A stretch of 64,000 nucleotides of DNA from Winogradskyella echinorum (GCF_014297365.1 NZ_JACOQD010000001.1:1116001-1180000), one strand, 5' to 3'; positions 1 through 8,589 are shown, numbered from the stretch's first letter. Notes: a model not told the origin generated them from the letters alone. Numbers and translations: made by a program.

Positions 1-136
1 ATTGCTATGCTTTTTTGCCAATAAGAAGAACGGAAATATTGCTTCCATTCTAGGTTAATGAAATGTTTTATCATAATGTTATTTGGTTGGTTTGTATGTT
101 GAGTTAGTATTGCTTTTCTGTAATTTGTTACAGATT

Positions 137-829
137 CTAAATGAATTTATATTCTGGATGCTGTTTTGCTGCCTCAATTCTAAGTTTCGGTGAAACTATA
201 TATATTGAAACATAAAGCGCTAATGCAAAGGAAATAATTAAAACCGAGCATATTAATTCTTGAAGGGTATTCCATTGTAATTTGCTGTCGAAAATAATAC
301 TACAATACAATCCTATATTTAAAATAGAATTTAGACCACCTAATTGTAATGTTGCATTATCAAACAACCATTTTTTACCAGTTTGTTTTTTAATACGTTT
401 CATTGATTTTATTCTAACTCTAAAATAATATAGTGGTATCGTAAATAGAATAATAAATGTTGGAATGATAATGACAAACCTGTTTTCAACATTATGAAGA
501 GCGACATAATAAACCCAAATTAAAAACAGCGTCAATATAATTTTTGGTAACCTAAAAAAGTCCTTAAAATACTTCCACACTAATTTTCGGTAGCGCTTAT
601 TAAGAGCTTTTGTTTTTTCTTCAATAACATCAGAAAAACCCATGATGCCAAATTTTTTAAATTCAGAATTTAAGGCAGAATCGAAAGTTGCATTAGGGTT
701 ATGTTTTAAGTGTTCTTCTATACCGTTTGCTAAATGATCCACGAGTTCCGTTTGTACATCATACCATTCGACATAATGCTTTTGGGTGAAAGTGTAGAGT
801 TGTTGTATTTGTAGTTGACTTAGTCTCAA
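137..829 (-). CDS. PadR-associated membrane protein (paralog 3 of 3)
   Basis: This 230-residue protein has a charged helical N-terminus (about residues 1-90) followed by four hydrophobic segments, so it is probably an inner-membrane protein. Residues 24-32 read DVQTELVDH, the same motif that the two upstream genes carry at the same position, so the three are paralogs. Its start codon overlaps the stop of the preceding gene by 4 nt (ATGA), which implies translational coupling in an operon led by the PadR regulator at 2193-2525. Membrane proteins with a small helical prefix domain (DUF1700/HAAS type) are often encoded beside PadR regulators. I infer membership of that class from layout and motif, not from a profile search. 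Function unknown. Confidence 0.8.
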   Translation of the reverse strand: MRLSQLQIQQLYTFTQKHYVEWYDVQTELVDHLANGIEEHLKHNPNATFDSALNSEFKKFGIMGFSDVIEEKTKALNKRYRKLVWKYFKDFFRLPKIILTLFLIWVYYVALHNVENRFVIIIPTFIILFTIPLYYFRVRIKSMKRIKKQTGKKWLFDNATLQLGGLNSILNIGLYCSIIFDSKLQWNTLQELICSVLIISFALALYVSIYIVSPKLRIEAAKQHPEYKFI

Positions 830-1545
830 GATATTAATAATTTATAACGCGCTTTGACCGTATTCAACACTTCTTTATATAGATTAAAACTTGCTCTCGT
901 TAAAGGGTAAACAAGTAAATAAAAACATATAATGTATCTATAATCAACTACACCATTAAAGGTAAATTCCTCTTTATAAAAATCTAATATTAACCCTTGA
1001 AAACATAAAAAGGAACTATTAAGTAAACCGACCATATTAGCATTTAATGAATGGCGAACTCCTTTTTTAAAAACATATTTAAACTTCAATAACTCTGGAA
1101 TAACCAATGCAACTAACGTAATTAAAAGCGCTGTTTTTGGTTTGTATTGATAAGAGGCAAGTACTAAAAGAATAAGTATAATATATTCTAGAAAAAAACT
1201 GACGCTCATCAAAGTGTCCTTTAAAATAATCCAATAACGTTTTCTATTTTTTCTTCCTATCTCCTTTTGTTTGTTTCGAGTAAATTTTTTAAAACCAATA
1301 TTACTTTGATATAAGCCTTTTGTTAAAACTTCCGTCTTAGAAACTCCAAATTCTATAAATTGATTTCCGAAACTTTTATGAATTTCTAATAACGCTTCGT
1401 TAAATGAAGTACCATCATTTGTTATTTTGTCTTCAACAGCAGATACAATGTGATCTAATAATTCTAGACGCACATCCCAAAACTTTACCTCGTTTTTAAT
1501 GAGGTAATCATCAATGAATTTTATTTCATCCTTGGTAAGTTTCAT
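826..1545 (-). CDS. PadR-associated membrane protein (paralog 2 of 3)
   Basis: This 239-residue protein has an N-terminal helical domain with DVRLELLDH at residues 24-32, a basic linker rich in Lys and Arg near residue 90-105, then about four transmembrane segments. It shares architecture and the D-x(4)-(L/M)-(V/L)-D-H motif with both neighbours. It overlaps the upstream gene by a single base (TAATG) and the downstream gene by 4 nt, so the four genes from 2525 down to 137 form one tightly coupled operon. A sensory or anti-regulator role linked to the PadR repressor is possible, but nothing in the sequence identifies a ligand or activity. Confidence 0.8.
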   Translation of the reverse strand: MKLTKDEIKFIDDYLIKNEVKFWDVRLELLDHIVSAVEDKITNDGTSFNEALLEIHKSFGNQFIEFGVSKTEVLTKGLYQSNIGFKKFTRNKQKEIGRKNRKRYWIILKDTLMSVSFFLEYIILILLVLASYQYKPKTALLITLVALVIPELLKFKYVFKKGVRHSLNANMVGLLNSSFLCFQGLILDFYKEEFTFNGVVDYRYIICFYLLVYPLTRASFNLYKEVLNTVKARYKLLIS

Positions 1546-2189
1546 TAACTAAGTTTATTAAACTTTAAATCATATTCCTTTTTATATGCATAAGCCGTAA
1601 ATAGCAATGTGACAAAAAGCGTTATGAATAATGAAGAAATTAAAATAGTTATAACTACAGATTCGTTAAAAAAGCTAGAATTTCTAATTCCAAATTTTAT
1701 TAAGAAATCTGTAATGTAGTATGTTGCTAAAAAATAAAAAGGAATCCGTTCTATAGCAGAATAGCGCCTATTTTTCTTTTTTATGTATATAAAATATAGA
1801 ACAACAATTGCTATAAAAACGAATAAAGGTATATGTTTAATTACATTTACAAACTCAAAATATGTATTCAATAGAAAGATAATCGTAAACGCCAAAACCA
1901 AGGTTAACAATCCTGTTTTTGAAAACATGTTTATTATCCATTTGCGTCCAATAGCTTTATCAACTGCAGAAGTAAATTTTCTGTTTTGAGCTAACAAAAT
2001 AGTTTTGTTTTTAACCATGTAATCTTTGAAGATATAATAAAAGTCTCGGGTGTCACCAGCTTTAATTTCAGATTCAATAGCAGAAGCAACGTGATCTACC
2101 ATTTCCATCCTAATGTCTAAAAAAATAATATTAGAATTATCTAAATAGTTATCTATAAATTGTATGTGCTCTTTATTTAAAATTGACAT
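1545..2189 (-). CDS. PadR-associated membrane protein (paralog 1 of 3)
   Basis: This 214-residue protein is the first of three tandem paralogs after the PadR gene, with only 3 nt between them. Its motif DIRMEMVDH lies at residues 25-33, and about four hydrophobic helices follow from residue 90 onward. The stretch between the motif domain and the membrane part is shorter than in the other two copies. The tandem arrangement suggests local duplication followed by strong divergence, because identity outside the motif is low by eye. Function unknown; the DUF1700/HAAS-like prefix assignment is an inference. Confidence 0.8.
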   Translation of the reverse strand: MSILNKEHIQFIDNYLDNSNIIFLDIRMEMVDHVASAIESEIKAGDTRDFYYIFKDYMVKNKTILLAQNRKFTSAVDKAIGRKWIINMFSKTGLLTLVLAFTIIFLLNTYFEFVNVIKHIPLFVFIAIVVLYFIYIKKKNRRYSAIERIPFYFLATYYITDFLIKFGIRNSSFFNESVVITILISSLFITLFVTLLFTAYAYKKEYDLKFNKLS

Positions 2190-2192
2190 AGC

Positions 2193-2525
2193 TTAAGCTA
2201 ATTTAGGATTCACCAAAGCTTGCATGGTTTTAATATACTCTGCTAATTCTTGGAGTTTACTAACGGTTTCTTTAGTTCCGGTTTCGGTAAGCTTATAGTA
2301 TTTTCGTAAGCGATTATCTACTTTAGCTACTTCAACATCCAAAAGCCCTTCGGCTTCTAGTTTGTGTAATGCAGGATATAAAGCCCCTTCAGTGATATTT
2401 AGCTCTCCTTTAGTTAAGGCTTTAACTTTTTGTGTAATTTCATAACCATACATTTTATCATGCTCATTCAACAGTTTTAAAATAATGGTATTTAAACTCC
2501 CTTTATATAATTTTGAATTACTCAT
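2193..2525 (-). CDS. PadR family transcriptional regulator
   Basis: This 110-residue protein is a compact PadR-type winged-helix repressor. The diagnostic region is YGYEITQKV followed by the recognition helix and wing around ITEGALYPALHKLEAEGLL (about residues 44-62), then the RKYYKLTETG segment. It lacks a long C-terminal effector domain, as in PadR subfamily 2 proteins. It leads the operon of three membrane proteins and probably controls it. A TATATTTG minus-7 element lies 7 nt upstream of the ATG, next to a perfect 9-bp palindrome at 2539-2561, which suggests autoregulation. PadR proteins often respond to small hydrophobic ligands, but the ligand here is unknown. Confidence 0.92.
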   Translation of the reverse strand: MSNSKLYKGSLNTIILKLLNEHDKMYGYEITQKVKALTKGELNITEGALYPALHKLEAEGLLDVEVAKVDNRLRKYYKLTETGTKETVSKLQELAEYIKTMQALVNPKLA

Positions 2526-2532
2526 AGTGAGA

Positions 2533-2561
2533 CAAATATATACATAATTTTCTTATGTATA
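2533..2561 (-). promoter_or_regulatory. PadR operon promoter with overlapping palindromic operator
   Basis: On the minus strand TATATTTG (2540 to 2533) matches the Bacteroidota minus-7 consensus TAnnTTTG. Directly upstream and overlapping it by 2 nt is a perfect inverted repeat, TATACATAA (2539-2547) and TTATGTATA (2553-2561), with a 5-nt centre. The arms contain ACAT and ATGT, the half-sites familiar from PadR/LmrR operators, although in the opposite order. Binding here would block the promoter. Confidence 0.6.
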
Positions 2562-2616
2562 AGAATCTTAGGTATTATTTTAATCTTAATTTCTAGTTAT
2601 AAAAAAAGTGCTTCCT

Positions 2617-2624
2617 TATTTTTG
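2617..2624 (+). promoter_or_regulatory. Minus-7 promoter element of the ferredoxin reductase-like gene
   Basis: TATTTTTG is a perfect TAnnTTTG element 16 nt before the chosen ATG at 2641. I see no clear TTG at the expected minus-33 distance. The element argues against the GTG codon at 2608, which would lie upstream of it. Confidence 0.55.
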
Positions 2625-2640
2625 CATAAAATTTTTTTTA

Positions 2641-3699
2641 ATGGCACAATTTCATTCACTCAGCATAAAATCTATAGATAAAGTAACTGCACAGTCTGTT
2701 GCAATTACACTAAATATACCTGAAAATCTAAAGGATGTATTCAGTTTTAAAGCAGGGCAATACATTACACTAAAAGCCACGATTAACGGAGTAGAGGTGA
2801 GAAGAGATTATTCCATCTGTTCTTCTAAAAATAGTGGCGAAGTAACCGTTGCGGTAAAAGCTGTTGAAGGTGGAACCTTTTCTGTATTTGCAAATTCTCA
2901 ATTAAAAGCAGGCGACACTATAGAGGTTTCTGCTCCAAATGGCCGTTTTGTTTTTGAAGCTAACGAAGCAAAAACTAGAACTGTTGCTGCTTTTGCTGCT
3001 GGTAGTGGAATTACACCGATATTAAGCATTGCTAAAACTCTTTTAGAAGACGAACCGTTTAGTAATTTTATACTCGTTTATGGAAATAAATCTTCGGAAA
3101 ACACCATGTTTTTTAAAGAATTAGTTGATTTACAGGGTTTATATGGCAATCGTTTTCATGTTCATTTTATTTATAGCCAAGCAAGAGAGGACGGAGCTTT
3201 ACTTGGACGTATTGAAAAAAGCACCGTTAATCTTATTGTAAAAAACAAATACAAAGGGGTTACCATAGAAAAATTCTACCTATGTGGTCCTGAACAAATG
3301 ATTCATACGGTTAAAGATGTACTAATTGAAAATGGAGTAAAAGAAAAAGCTATTTTGTTTGAATTATTTACTGCACCTGTAGAAACAGAATCTAGCTCTA
3401 ATACAGAATCACTATCTGGAAATTCTAAAATAAAAGTTCTCGTTGATGACGAAACGTTTGAATTTGAAATGTCTAAAGAACAAACTATTCTTGAAGCTGC
3501 GTTAAAACAAGATATTGATGCTCCTTACTCTTGCCAAGGTGGTATTTGTAGTAGTTGTATTGCTAAAATAACTGAAGGTAAAGCTACTATGAGACAAAAT
3601 AATATACTTACCGATAGTGAAGTTGCAGAAGGTTTAGTGCTAACATGCCAAGCACAACCTGCTACTGACGCTTTGGTTGTGGATTATGATGATGTTTAA
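2641..3699 (+). CDS. Ferredoxin-NADP reductase-like protein with C-terminal 2Fe-2S domain (PaaE type)
   Basis: This 352-residue protein has three domains: an FAD-binding barrel with the RRDYSICSS flavin motif, an NAD(P)-binding domain with GSGITPI and CGPEQM, and a C-terminal plant-type [2Fe-2S] ferredoxin with the CxGGICSSC cysteine pattern plus a final cysteine about 30 residues later. This is the order seen in PaaE/HmpX-like reductases that pass electrons from NAD(P)H to an oxygenase. No paa genes are nearby, so the partner is unknown. An AlkB-type monooxygenase at 46711-47754 is a conceivable partner by function only. I chose ATG 2641 over GTG 2608 because a promoter element lies between them. 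Confidence 0.9.
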   Translation: MAQFHSLSIKSIDKVTAQSVAITLNIPENLKDVFSFKAGQYITLKATINGVEVRRDYSICSSKNSGEVTVAVKAVEGGTFSVFANSQLKAGDTIEVSAPNGRFVFEANEAKTRTVAAFAAGSGITPILSIAKTLLEDEPFSNFILVYGNKSSENTMFFKELVDLQGLYGNRFHVHFIYSQAREDGALLGRIEKSTVNLIVKNKYKGVTIEKFYLCGPEQMIHTVKDVLIENGVKEKAILFELFTAPVETESSSNTESLSGNSKIKVLVDDETFEFEMSKEQTILEAALKQDIDAPYSCQGGICSSCIAKITEGKATMRQNNILTDSEVAEGLVLTCQAQPATDALVVDYDDV

Positions 3700-3717
3700 A
3701 AAAGAGATCGCTTTGTT

Positions 3718-4737
3718 TTAAGAGTCAATACTCCTAATCTTTTCAATTATTTTATTGGAGGGAATTGAACCTGCTACGCTTTCGTAACCTTCAGGAAACT
3801 TATTGCCATAAACAGAAGTTGGTATCAATGGAAATTTATTTCTATCTGCTACAAGTGCATACTCTAATGGTTGATTAAATGGGGCAAAACCTGCAAAAGG
3901 ATGTGTTACTCCCCAAATTGTAACTACCTTTTTACCTAACATAGCTGCTAGATGTGCATTGCCTGAGTCCATAGAAAGCATAACGTCTAAGTTAGAAATT
4001 AGTGCTAATTCTTCTTCTAGTTTTAGTTTTCCAGCTACGGAATGCACATTTTCATATTTACCTTCTAATTGATTTAAAATCTCAATTTCCTTTTTGCCTC
4101 CACCAAATAAAACCAAATTGTGTGTTTTTGAAAGTTCTGCAATAACTTCTTCCATTTGTTCCAATGGATACATCTTGCTTTTATGCGCTGCGAAAGGTGC
4201 AATTCCAACAGTTTTTTGTTCTTTGCTTGAGATAAATGAATGTAAGTTTTTAGTTAATGGTTTAACATCCGCAAAAGTGGGATTAGACAAGTCTATAGCA
4301 AAACCGAGATTCTCAAAAACATCTACATAACGTTGGTGTGTCGTTTTTAATTGTTGAAATGATTTCCCAGCAATTAAAGCTTTTTTTTCAGTTCTGCCTT
4401 TATCGATTTGCTCAACTTGTTTTCCTAAGAAAAAGAATTTTAAGATGTTGCTTCGAAGTACATTATGTAAATCTGCAACAGCATCAAAATGAAGCGATTT
4501 TAATTCTTTAGATAGTTTATATAACCCTAAAACACCTTTATGTTTTCCCTTTAGGTCTGCTGAATATACTTCAACATTTGTTAAATCTTTAAAAAAAGGT
4601 TTAAAAAATGCTCTTGTTAAGACTGTGATTTTTAATTCAGGATGTTGCTCTGTAAGCGCTCTTAAAACAGGTACAGTCATTGCCACGTCACCCATGGCAG
4701 AAAACCTAATAACAAGTATGTGTTTTGGTTTTGGCAT
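3718..4737 (-). CDS. Glycosyltransferase family 9 (heptosyltransferase-like)
   Basis: This 339-residue protein starts with ILVIRFSAMGDVAMTVPVLR, the N-terminal signature of ADP-heptose:LPS heptosyltransferases, and carries the C-terminal donor-binding motif MDSGNAHLAAMLGKKVVTIWG near residue 260. The family adds a sugar to lipopolysaccharide core from a nucleotide-activated donor on the cytoplasmic face of the inner membrane. It precedes the polysaccharide locus by about 5 kb and follows a DUF4254 gene on the same strand, a pairing common in Bacteroidota. Donor and acceptor cannot be read from the sequence. Confidence 0.9.
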   Translation of the reverse strand: MPKPKHILVIRFSAMGDVAMTVPVLRALTEQHPELKITVLTRAFFKPFFKDLTNVEVYSADLKGKHKGVLGLYKLSKELKSLHFDAVADLHNVLRSNILKFFFLGKQVEQIDKGRTEKKALIAGKSFQQLKTTHQRYVDVFENLGFAIDLSNPTFADVKPLTKNLHSFISSKEQKTVGIAPFAAHKSKMYPLEQMEEVIAELSKTHNLVLFGGGKKEIEILNQLEGKYENVHSVAGKLKLEEELALISNLDVMLSMDSGNAHLAAMLGKKVVTIWGVTHPFAGFAPFNQPLEYALVADRNKFPLIPTSVYGNKFPEGYESVAGSIPSNKIIEKIRSIDS

Positions 4738-4745
4738 TTTTGAAT

Positions 4746-4779
4746 AGACCTGCTAGGTTTTTAAAAACCTGCGAGGTCT
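4746..4779. repeat. Intergenic palindromic repeat
   Basis: AGACCTGCTAGGTTTTT (4746-4762) is followed directly by AAAAACCTGCGAGGTCT (4763-4779); the arms pair at 14 of 17 positions. The element fills the gap between the DUF4254 and glycosyltransferase genes. Elements of this type recur between genes in many flavobacterial genomes. It could act as a terminator or an RNA-stability hairpin. Confidence 0.7.
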
Positions 4780-5387
4780 TATTTCTGTCCTCTTAAAACA
4801 GGGTTAAGCTCATCATCATTATACATCTTCATTTGCTTGTAAACTTTCATATACTTATCTCCATTGGCAATGTCAGCTAATAAATCGTCAATGGCTGTAC
4901 TTAAATCTATGCGCTGTTCTAATAAAACATCTAACTTCTTTTGGCAGGCAGTCTTATGCGCATCACTTGCATCCTCTCTTATAGTTTCAACATGCATGTG
5001 ATAAATTTTTAAAGCCAAAATAGATAAACGATCAATTGCCCAAGCCGGACTTTCAGAATTAATCTTAGCACTTGCCTTTACTTCAACAGATTTATACTTA
5101 TCTAAAAAATAGCTGTCAATAAATTCAACCGTATCAGTTCTATCTTGGTTAGAAGCATCAATCTTACGCTTAAGCTTTAAAGCCGCAACAGGATCTATGT
5201 TTGGGTCTCTAATAATATCTTCGTAAGCCCACTGAACAGTATCTATCCAACATTTTCTGTATAATAAATGTGCAATTAAATCTTCATTTTTATCATACTT
5301 ATTAGTAAATGACTGGTCTACCGTGTTTAAAACCTTATAAGTTTTAATGACATCTTGAAATATAGTATTAGCTTTTTCTGAAAACAT
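4779..5387 (-). CDS. DUF4254 domain-containing protein
   Basis: This 202-residue, mostly helical, soluble protein has no signal peptide or membrane segment. The RKCWIDTVQWAYEDIIRDP region and the AWAIDRLSILALKIYHM segment match my knowledge of the DUF4254 family. In Bacteroidota these proteins are commonly encoded with family 9 glycosyltransferases, as here, where the glycosyltransferase follows 41 nt downstream across a palindromic repeat. Biochemical role unknown. A minus-7 element TATATTTG (minus strand, 5420 to 5413) lies 25 nt upstream of the ATG. Confidence 0.85.
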   Translation of the reverse strand: MFSEKANTIFQDVIKTYKVLNTVDQSFTNKYDKNEDLIAHLLYRKCWIDTVQWAYEDIIRDPNIDPVAALKLKRKIDASNQDRTDTVEFIDSYFLDKYKSVEVKASAKINSESPAWAIDRLSILALKIYHMHVETIREDASDAHKTACQKKLDVLLEQRIDLSTAIDDLLADIANGDKYMKVYKQMKMYNDDELNPVLRGQK

Positions 5388-5412
5388 AAATCAATTAATT
5401 TTTCTGGATATG

Positions 5413-5420
5413 CAAATATA
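5413..5420 (-). promoter_or_regulatory. Minus-7 promoter element of DUF4254 gene
   Basis: The minus strand reads TATATTTG, a perfect TAnnTTTG match, in the 74-nt divergent gap between the DUF4254 gene and upp. No convincing minus-33 TTG is at standard spacing. Confidence 0.5.
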
Positions 5421-5461
5421 GTTTGAATTATTAACTTAGCGCATCAACTAAAAGTCATTCT

Positions 5462-6121
5462 ATGCATATTCATAATCTATCTAAAACGCCTTCAATATTA
5501 AATACTTTTATATCTGAACTTAGAGATAAAGTCATTCAAAAAGACAGTATGCGTTTTAGACGAAACATAGAACGTATTGGAGAAGTTCTTGGTTACGAGT
5601 TGAGTAAATCTCTTCATTTTGAAAACCGAAATATTGAAACTCCTTTAGGTATTTCTTCAACTCAATTGTATAAAAATGAAATTGTACTATGCTCTATTTT
5701 AAGAGCTGGAGTACCGCTACACAATGGTTTATTAAACTATTTTGATGCTGCTGAAAATGCATTTATTTCCGCCTATAGACATCATAAACATAACCCTGAA
5801 AGTTTTGAAATTGTGGTTGAATATTTGGCCTGCCCAAGTTTAGAGGGTAAAACGTTAATTTTAGCAGACCCAATGCTTGCAACTGGGCAATCTATGGTAG
5901 CTACATTTGAAGCTTTAAAACCATTCGGAACAGCAAAAGAAGTCCATTTAGTTAGTGTTATTGGTGCGCAAAAGGGTGTTGATTTTGTTTCGCAATCATT
6001 TAGTTCTGATACTCACCTTTGGATTGCAGATATCGATGATACATTAAATGATAAAGGCTATATTATTCCTGGTTTAGGTGATGCTGGTGATTTAGCTTTT
6101 GGAAATAAATTACAACAATAA
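5462..6121 (+). CDS. upp: Uracil phosphoribosyltransferase
   Basis: This 219-residue pyrimidine salvage enzyme converts uracil plus PRPP to UMP. The PRPP-binding loop is visible as ILADPMLATGQSM near residue 138-150, preceded by CSILRAGVPLHNGLL and followed by the uracil-binding end region GYIIPGLGDAGDLAFG, which contains the typical GDAGD turn. Length is close to the family norm of about 210 residues. Its 3' end overlaps the convergent DUF6427 gene by 12 nt, so the two transcripts are mutually antisense at their ends. Confidence 0.96.
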   Translation: MHIHNLSKTPSILNTFISELRDKVIQKDSMRFRRNIERIGEVLGYELSKSLHFENRNIETPLGISSTQLYKNEIVLCSILRAGVPLHNGLLNYFDAAENAFISAYRHHKHNPESFEIVVEYLACPSLEGKTLILADPMLATGQSMVATFEALKPFGTAKEVHLVSVIGAQKGVDFVSQSFSSDTHLWIADIDDTLNDKGYIIPGLGDAGDLAFGNKLQQ

Positions 6122-7027
6122 TGCTATAATTGGAGTTATAATTAACAGCCCTATAAAGACTTCTTTAAACCATCGCTCTGTTATAACTTCCATATAATTT
6201 GCCATTATTATTGAAAATGGTGCAAATAAAAATAAAAACTCACTTCCATTTTTTATTGGTGCTATAATTGCCACTAAAACGGCAATAATCGACGCCCAAG
6301 CAATTATAAAATAAGAAGGCTTTAACTTTTTATTCTTATCAGATAAAGTCCTAAAATAATAAATAAGAATCCAGATATAAGAAGTAAATAATACGGTAAG
6401 TTTAAGTATGTTTTCTGTACTGTTGTATGGTGTATAATCTAAGCTTGTATAACGTTCAAAATTTGAAGGTCTTATAAAAACATCATACATAAAAATATTA
6501 TATACCATCAACAAAACCATTACCGTTGCTAAACCTGTAAGCGGAACAAGGGTGTTTTTTATATCGTTTTGAGAATAATAAATTAATGCTACAAGTACTA
6601 ATGCAAAAAATAAAATTGACCAGAAATAAAATAATGTTGCCAAAGCAATCCAAAAGGCAGCATCAAATAATTTCTTTTTAATACTCAACTTAGAATGTAA
6701 ACTAATTAAACGCCTTAAGGCAAAAAACACAAACAGATTAGATAATAATAAATCTGAATATTTCATAGCTTGTGGAAACAAACCAAACAATAGACCAAAG
6801 GTCATTATGGTATAACTATTTCTCTGAGTAAGGTCGTTTTTTGAAACAATAAAGTCTAGTAAAAAAATTAAAAATAAAGTAATCCCTAATTTAGACAGAG
6901 CAAGTAAAACGTTATTGAGATCATTAAAAAGTTGGGTGTAATTTGTAATTACAAAAAGCAAAATGACTACAACAACAACAATTATGATGTTTATAGGCTT
7001 AGATTTACTAAAAATGCTTGTAATCAT
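6110..7027 (-). CDS. DUF6427 family polytopic membrane protein
   Basis: This 305-residue protein has about nine to ten hydrophobic segments beginning directly after residue 10 and almost no soluble domain. It matches the DUF6427 family, which in Flavobacteriia sits between upp and purD next to a DUF6341 gene, exactly the context seen here. The arginine-rich loop FALRRLISLHSKLSIKKKLFD near residue 105-125 is the main polar feature. No transport or enzyme motif is recognisable. It overlaps the end of upp by 12 nt on the opposite strand. Confidence 0.8.
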   Translation of the reverse strand: MITSIFSKSKPINIIIVVVVVILLFVITNYTQLFNDLNNVLLALSKLGITLFLIFLLDFIVSKNDLTQRNSYTIMTFGLLFGLFPQAMKYSDLLLSNLFVFFALRRLISLHSKLSIKKKLFDAAFWIALATLFYFWSILFFALVLVALIYYSQNDIKNTLVPLTGLATVMVLLMVYNIFMYDVFIRPSNFERYTSLDYTPYNSTENILKLTVLFTSYIWILIYYFRTLSDKNKKLKPSYFIIAWASIIAVLVAIIAPIKNGSEFLFLFAPFSIIMANYMEVITERWFKEVFIGLLIITPIIALLL

Positions 7028-7095
7028 TAACTCTTTTTGTATTTTTGTTCGATATTACTAGTACTAATTTTTAACTGGTGTAAATTTATAAAGTT

Positions 7096-7323
7096 ATGAA
7101 AGATTTCTTTTACGCAATACAAGATTTATTTGTTGATGTTCTTTTTGCTCCACTAGATGCACTTAGGTCTCTAGAGTTAGAAAGCTGGTTTGCTGCGAAT
7201 TTTATGTCGTGGGTATTTACAGCTATTGGCTTTGTTGCATTTGTTTATTGGATGCTTCAATTAAAAAAATACAACGATAATAACGAGGAAGACAAAAGTA
7301 TTACTTCGCACTCTTATTTATAG
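7096..7323 (+). CDS. DUF6341 family small membrane protein
   Basis: This 75-residue protein has an amphipathic N-terminus (KDFFYAIQDLFVDVLFAPLDALR), one clear transmembrane helix (about residues 35-54, FMSWVFTAIGFVAFVYWML) and a short charged tail. It is recognisable as the DUF6341 family, conserved in this position in Flavobacteriia between DUF6427 and purD. Function unknown. The last 6 nt overlap the convergent purD stop region. The conserved synteny suggests a link with the DUF6427 protein, but this is inference. Confidence 0.8.
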   Translation: MKDFFYAIQDLFVDVLFAPLDALRSLELESWFAANFMSWVFTAIGFVAFVYWMLQLKKYNDNNEEDKSITSHSYL

Positions 7324-8589
7324 ATCGAAGCCAATATCTTTACGATAATACATCTTATCAAAATGTAGTTTTTCTATACTTTGGTAAGATTTTTTTATGG
7401 CTTCTTGGTAGGTGTTTCCATAAGAAGTTATTGCCATAACTCTTCCTCCAGAGGTAAGCACTTTACCTTCGAGTGATTTAGCTCCAGCATGAAATGCAAT
7501 GGAATCAGTAATCTTTTCTACTCCTAAAATCTCTTTACCTTTTTCATAAGCTTCTGGATATCCGCCCGAAACTAACATTACAGTTGTAGCTGCACGCTCA
7601 TCAATTTCAATATTAACGTTAGCTAACGTTTGATTAGTCATAGCCTCAAAAACCTCAACTATATCTGTTTTTAGTCTTGGTAATACAACTTCGGTTTCTG
7701 GATCTCCCATTCTTACATTGTATTCAATTACTTTTGGGTTGTCACCAACTTTAATTAAACCAATAAAAATGAAGCCAACATATGGAAGATTATCTTTTTT
7801 TAAGCCTTCTACTGTGGGTTTAATCACTTCATTTTCAATCCTATCTAAAAATTCTTTTGTTGCAAATGGTACAGGAGACACTGCACCCATTCCACCAGTA
7901 TTTAATCCTGTGTCACCTTCACCAATACGTTTATAATCTTTCGCCGTTGGTAAGATTTTATAATCTTTACCGTCAGTTAACACAAAACAACTCAATTCAA
8001 TACCATCTAAAAACTCTTCAATAACCACTTTGGTACTTGCATCTCCAAATTTAGAATCAATTAACATGCTTTTTAGTTCAGCTTTCGCTTCGTCTAAATC
8101 ATTAAGAATTAAGACGCCTTTTCCGGCTGCTAAACCATCTGCTTTTAAAACGTAAGGTGGTTTTAATGTTTCTAAAAACTTATACCCATCCTCAACATTG
8201 TCTTTTGTAAAGCTTTCATAAGCTGCTGTTGGAATGTTATGACGCATCATAAATTCTTTAGCAAACTCTTTACTACCTTCTAATTCTGCTGCTGCTTTTT
8301 GCGGTCCAATTACGGCCACATTCTTAAGTGCTTCATCTTCTAAAAAGAAATCATGAATACCTTGCACTAATGGATCTTCTGGACCAACAATCACTAGCTC
8401 AATTTTATTGGAAATAACCGCATTTTTAATAGCCTTAAAATCAGTTACACCAATTGCTAGATTTGTTGCTATAGCTTCTGTTCCTGAGTTACCAGGAGCA
8501 ACAAAAAGGTTTTTGCAACGGTTACTTTGTGCAATTTTCCAAGCAAATGTGTGTTCTCTTCCACCAGAACCAAGTACTAAAATATTCAT
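7318..8589 (-). CDS. purD: Phosphoribosylamine--glycine ligase (GARS)
   Basis: This 423-residue enzyme performs the second step of purine synthesis, joining glycine to phosphoribosylamine with ATP. N-terminal MNILVLGSGGREHTFAWK is the classic PurD start. The ATP-grasp core includes PPYVLKADGLAAGKGVLI and the metal-binding segment GFIFIGLIK ... VIEYNVRMGDPETEV. I chose ATG 8589 rather than the TTG at 8610 because it gives the family N-terminus and the TTG lies inside the promoter element. Both promoter boxes are visible just upstream. The gene stands alone, apart from other pur genes. Confidence 0.96.
   Translation of the reverse strand: MNILVLGSGGREHTFAWKIAQSNRCKNLFVAPGNSGTEAIATNLAIGVTDFKAIKNAVISNKIELVIVGPEDPLVQGIHDFFLEDEALKNVAVIGPQKAAAELEGSKEFAKEFMMRHNIPTAAYESFTKDNVEDGYKFLETLKPPYVLKADGLAAGKGVLILNDLDEAKAELKSMLIDSKFGDASTKVVIEEFLDGIELSCFVLTDGKDYKILPTAKDYKRIGEGDTGLNTGGMGAVSPVPFATKEFLDRIENEVIKPTVEGLKKDNLPYVGFIFIGLIKVGDNPKVIEYNVRMGDPETEVVLPRLKTDIVEVFEAMTNQTLANVNIEIDERAATTVMLVSGGYPEAYEKGKEILGVEKITDSIAFHAGAKSLEGKVLTSGGRVMAITSYGNTYQEAIKKSYQSIEKLHFDKMYYRKDIGFDL

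Noticed and set aside
2608..2640. GTG start at 2608 for the ferredoxin reductase-like protein
   Set aside because: It precedes a perfect minus-7 box at 2617-2624 and adds residues not expected in the family; ATG 2641 fits better.
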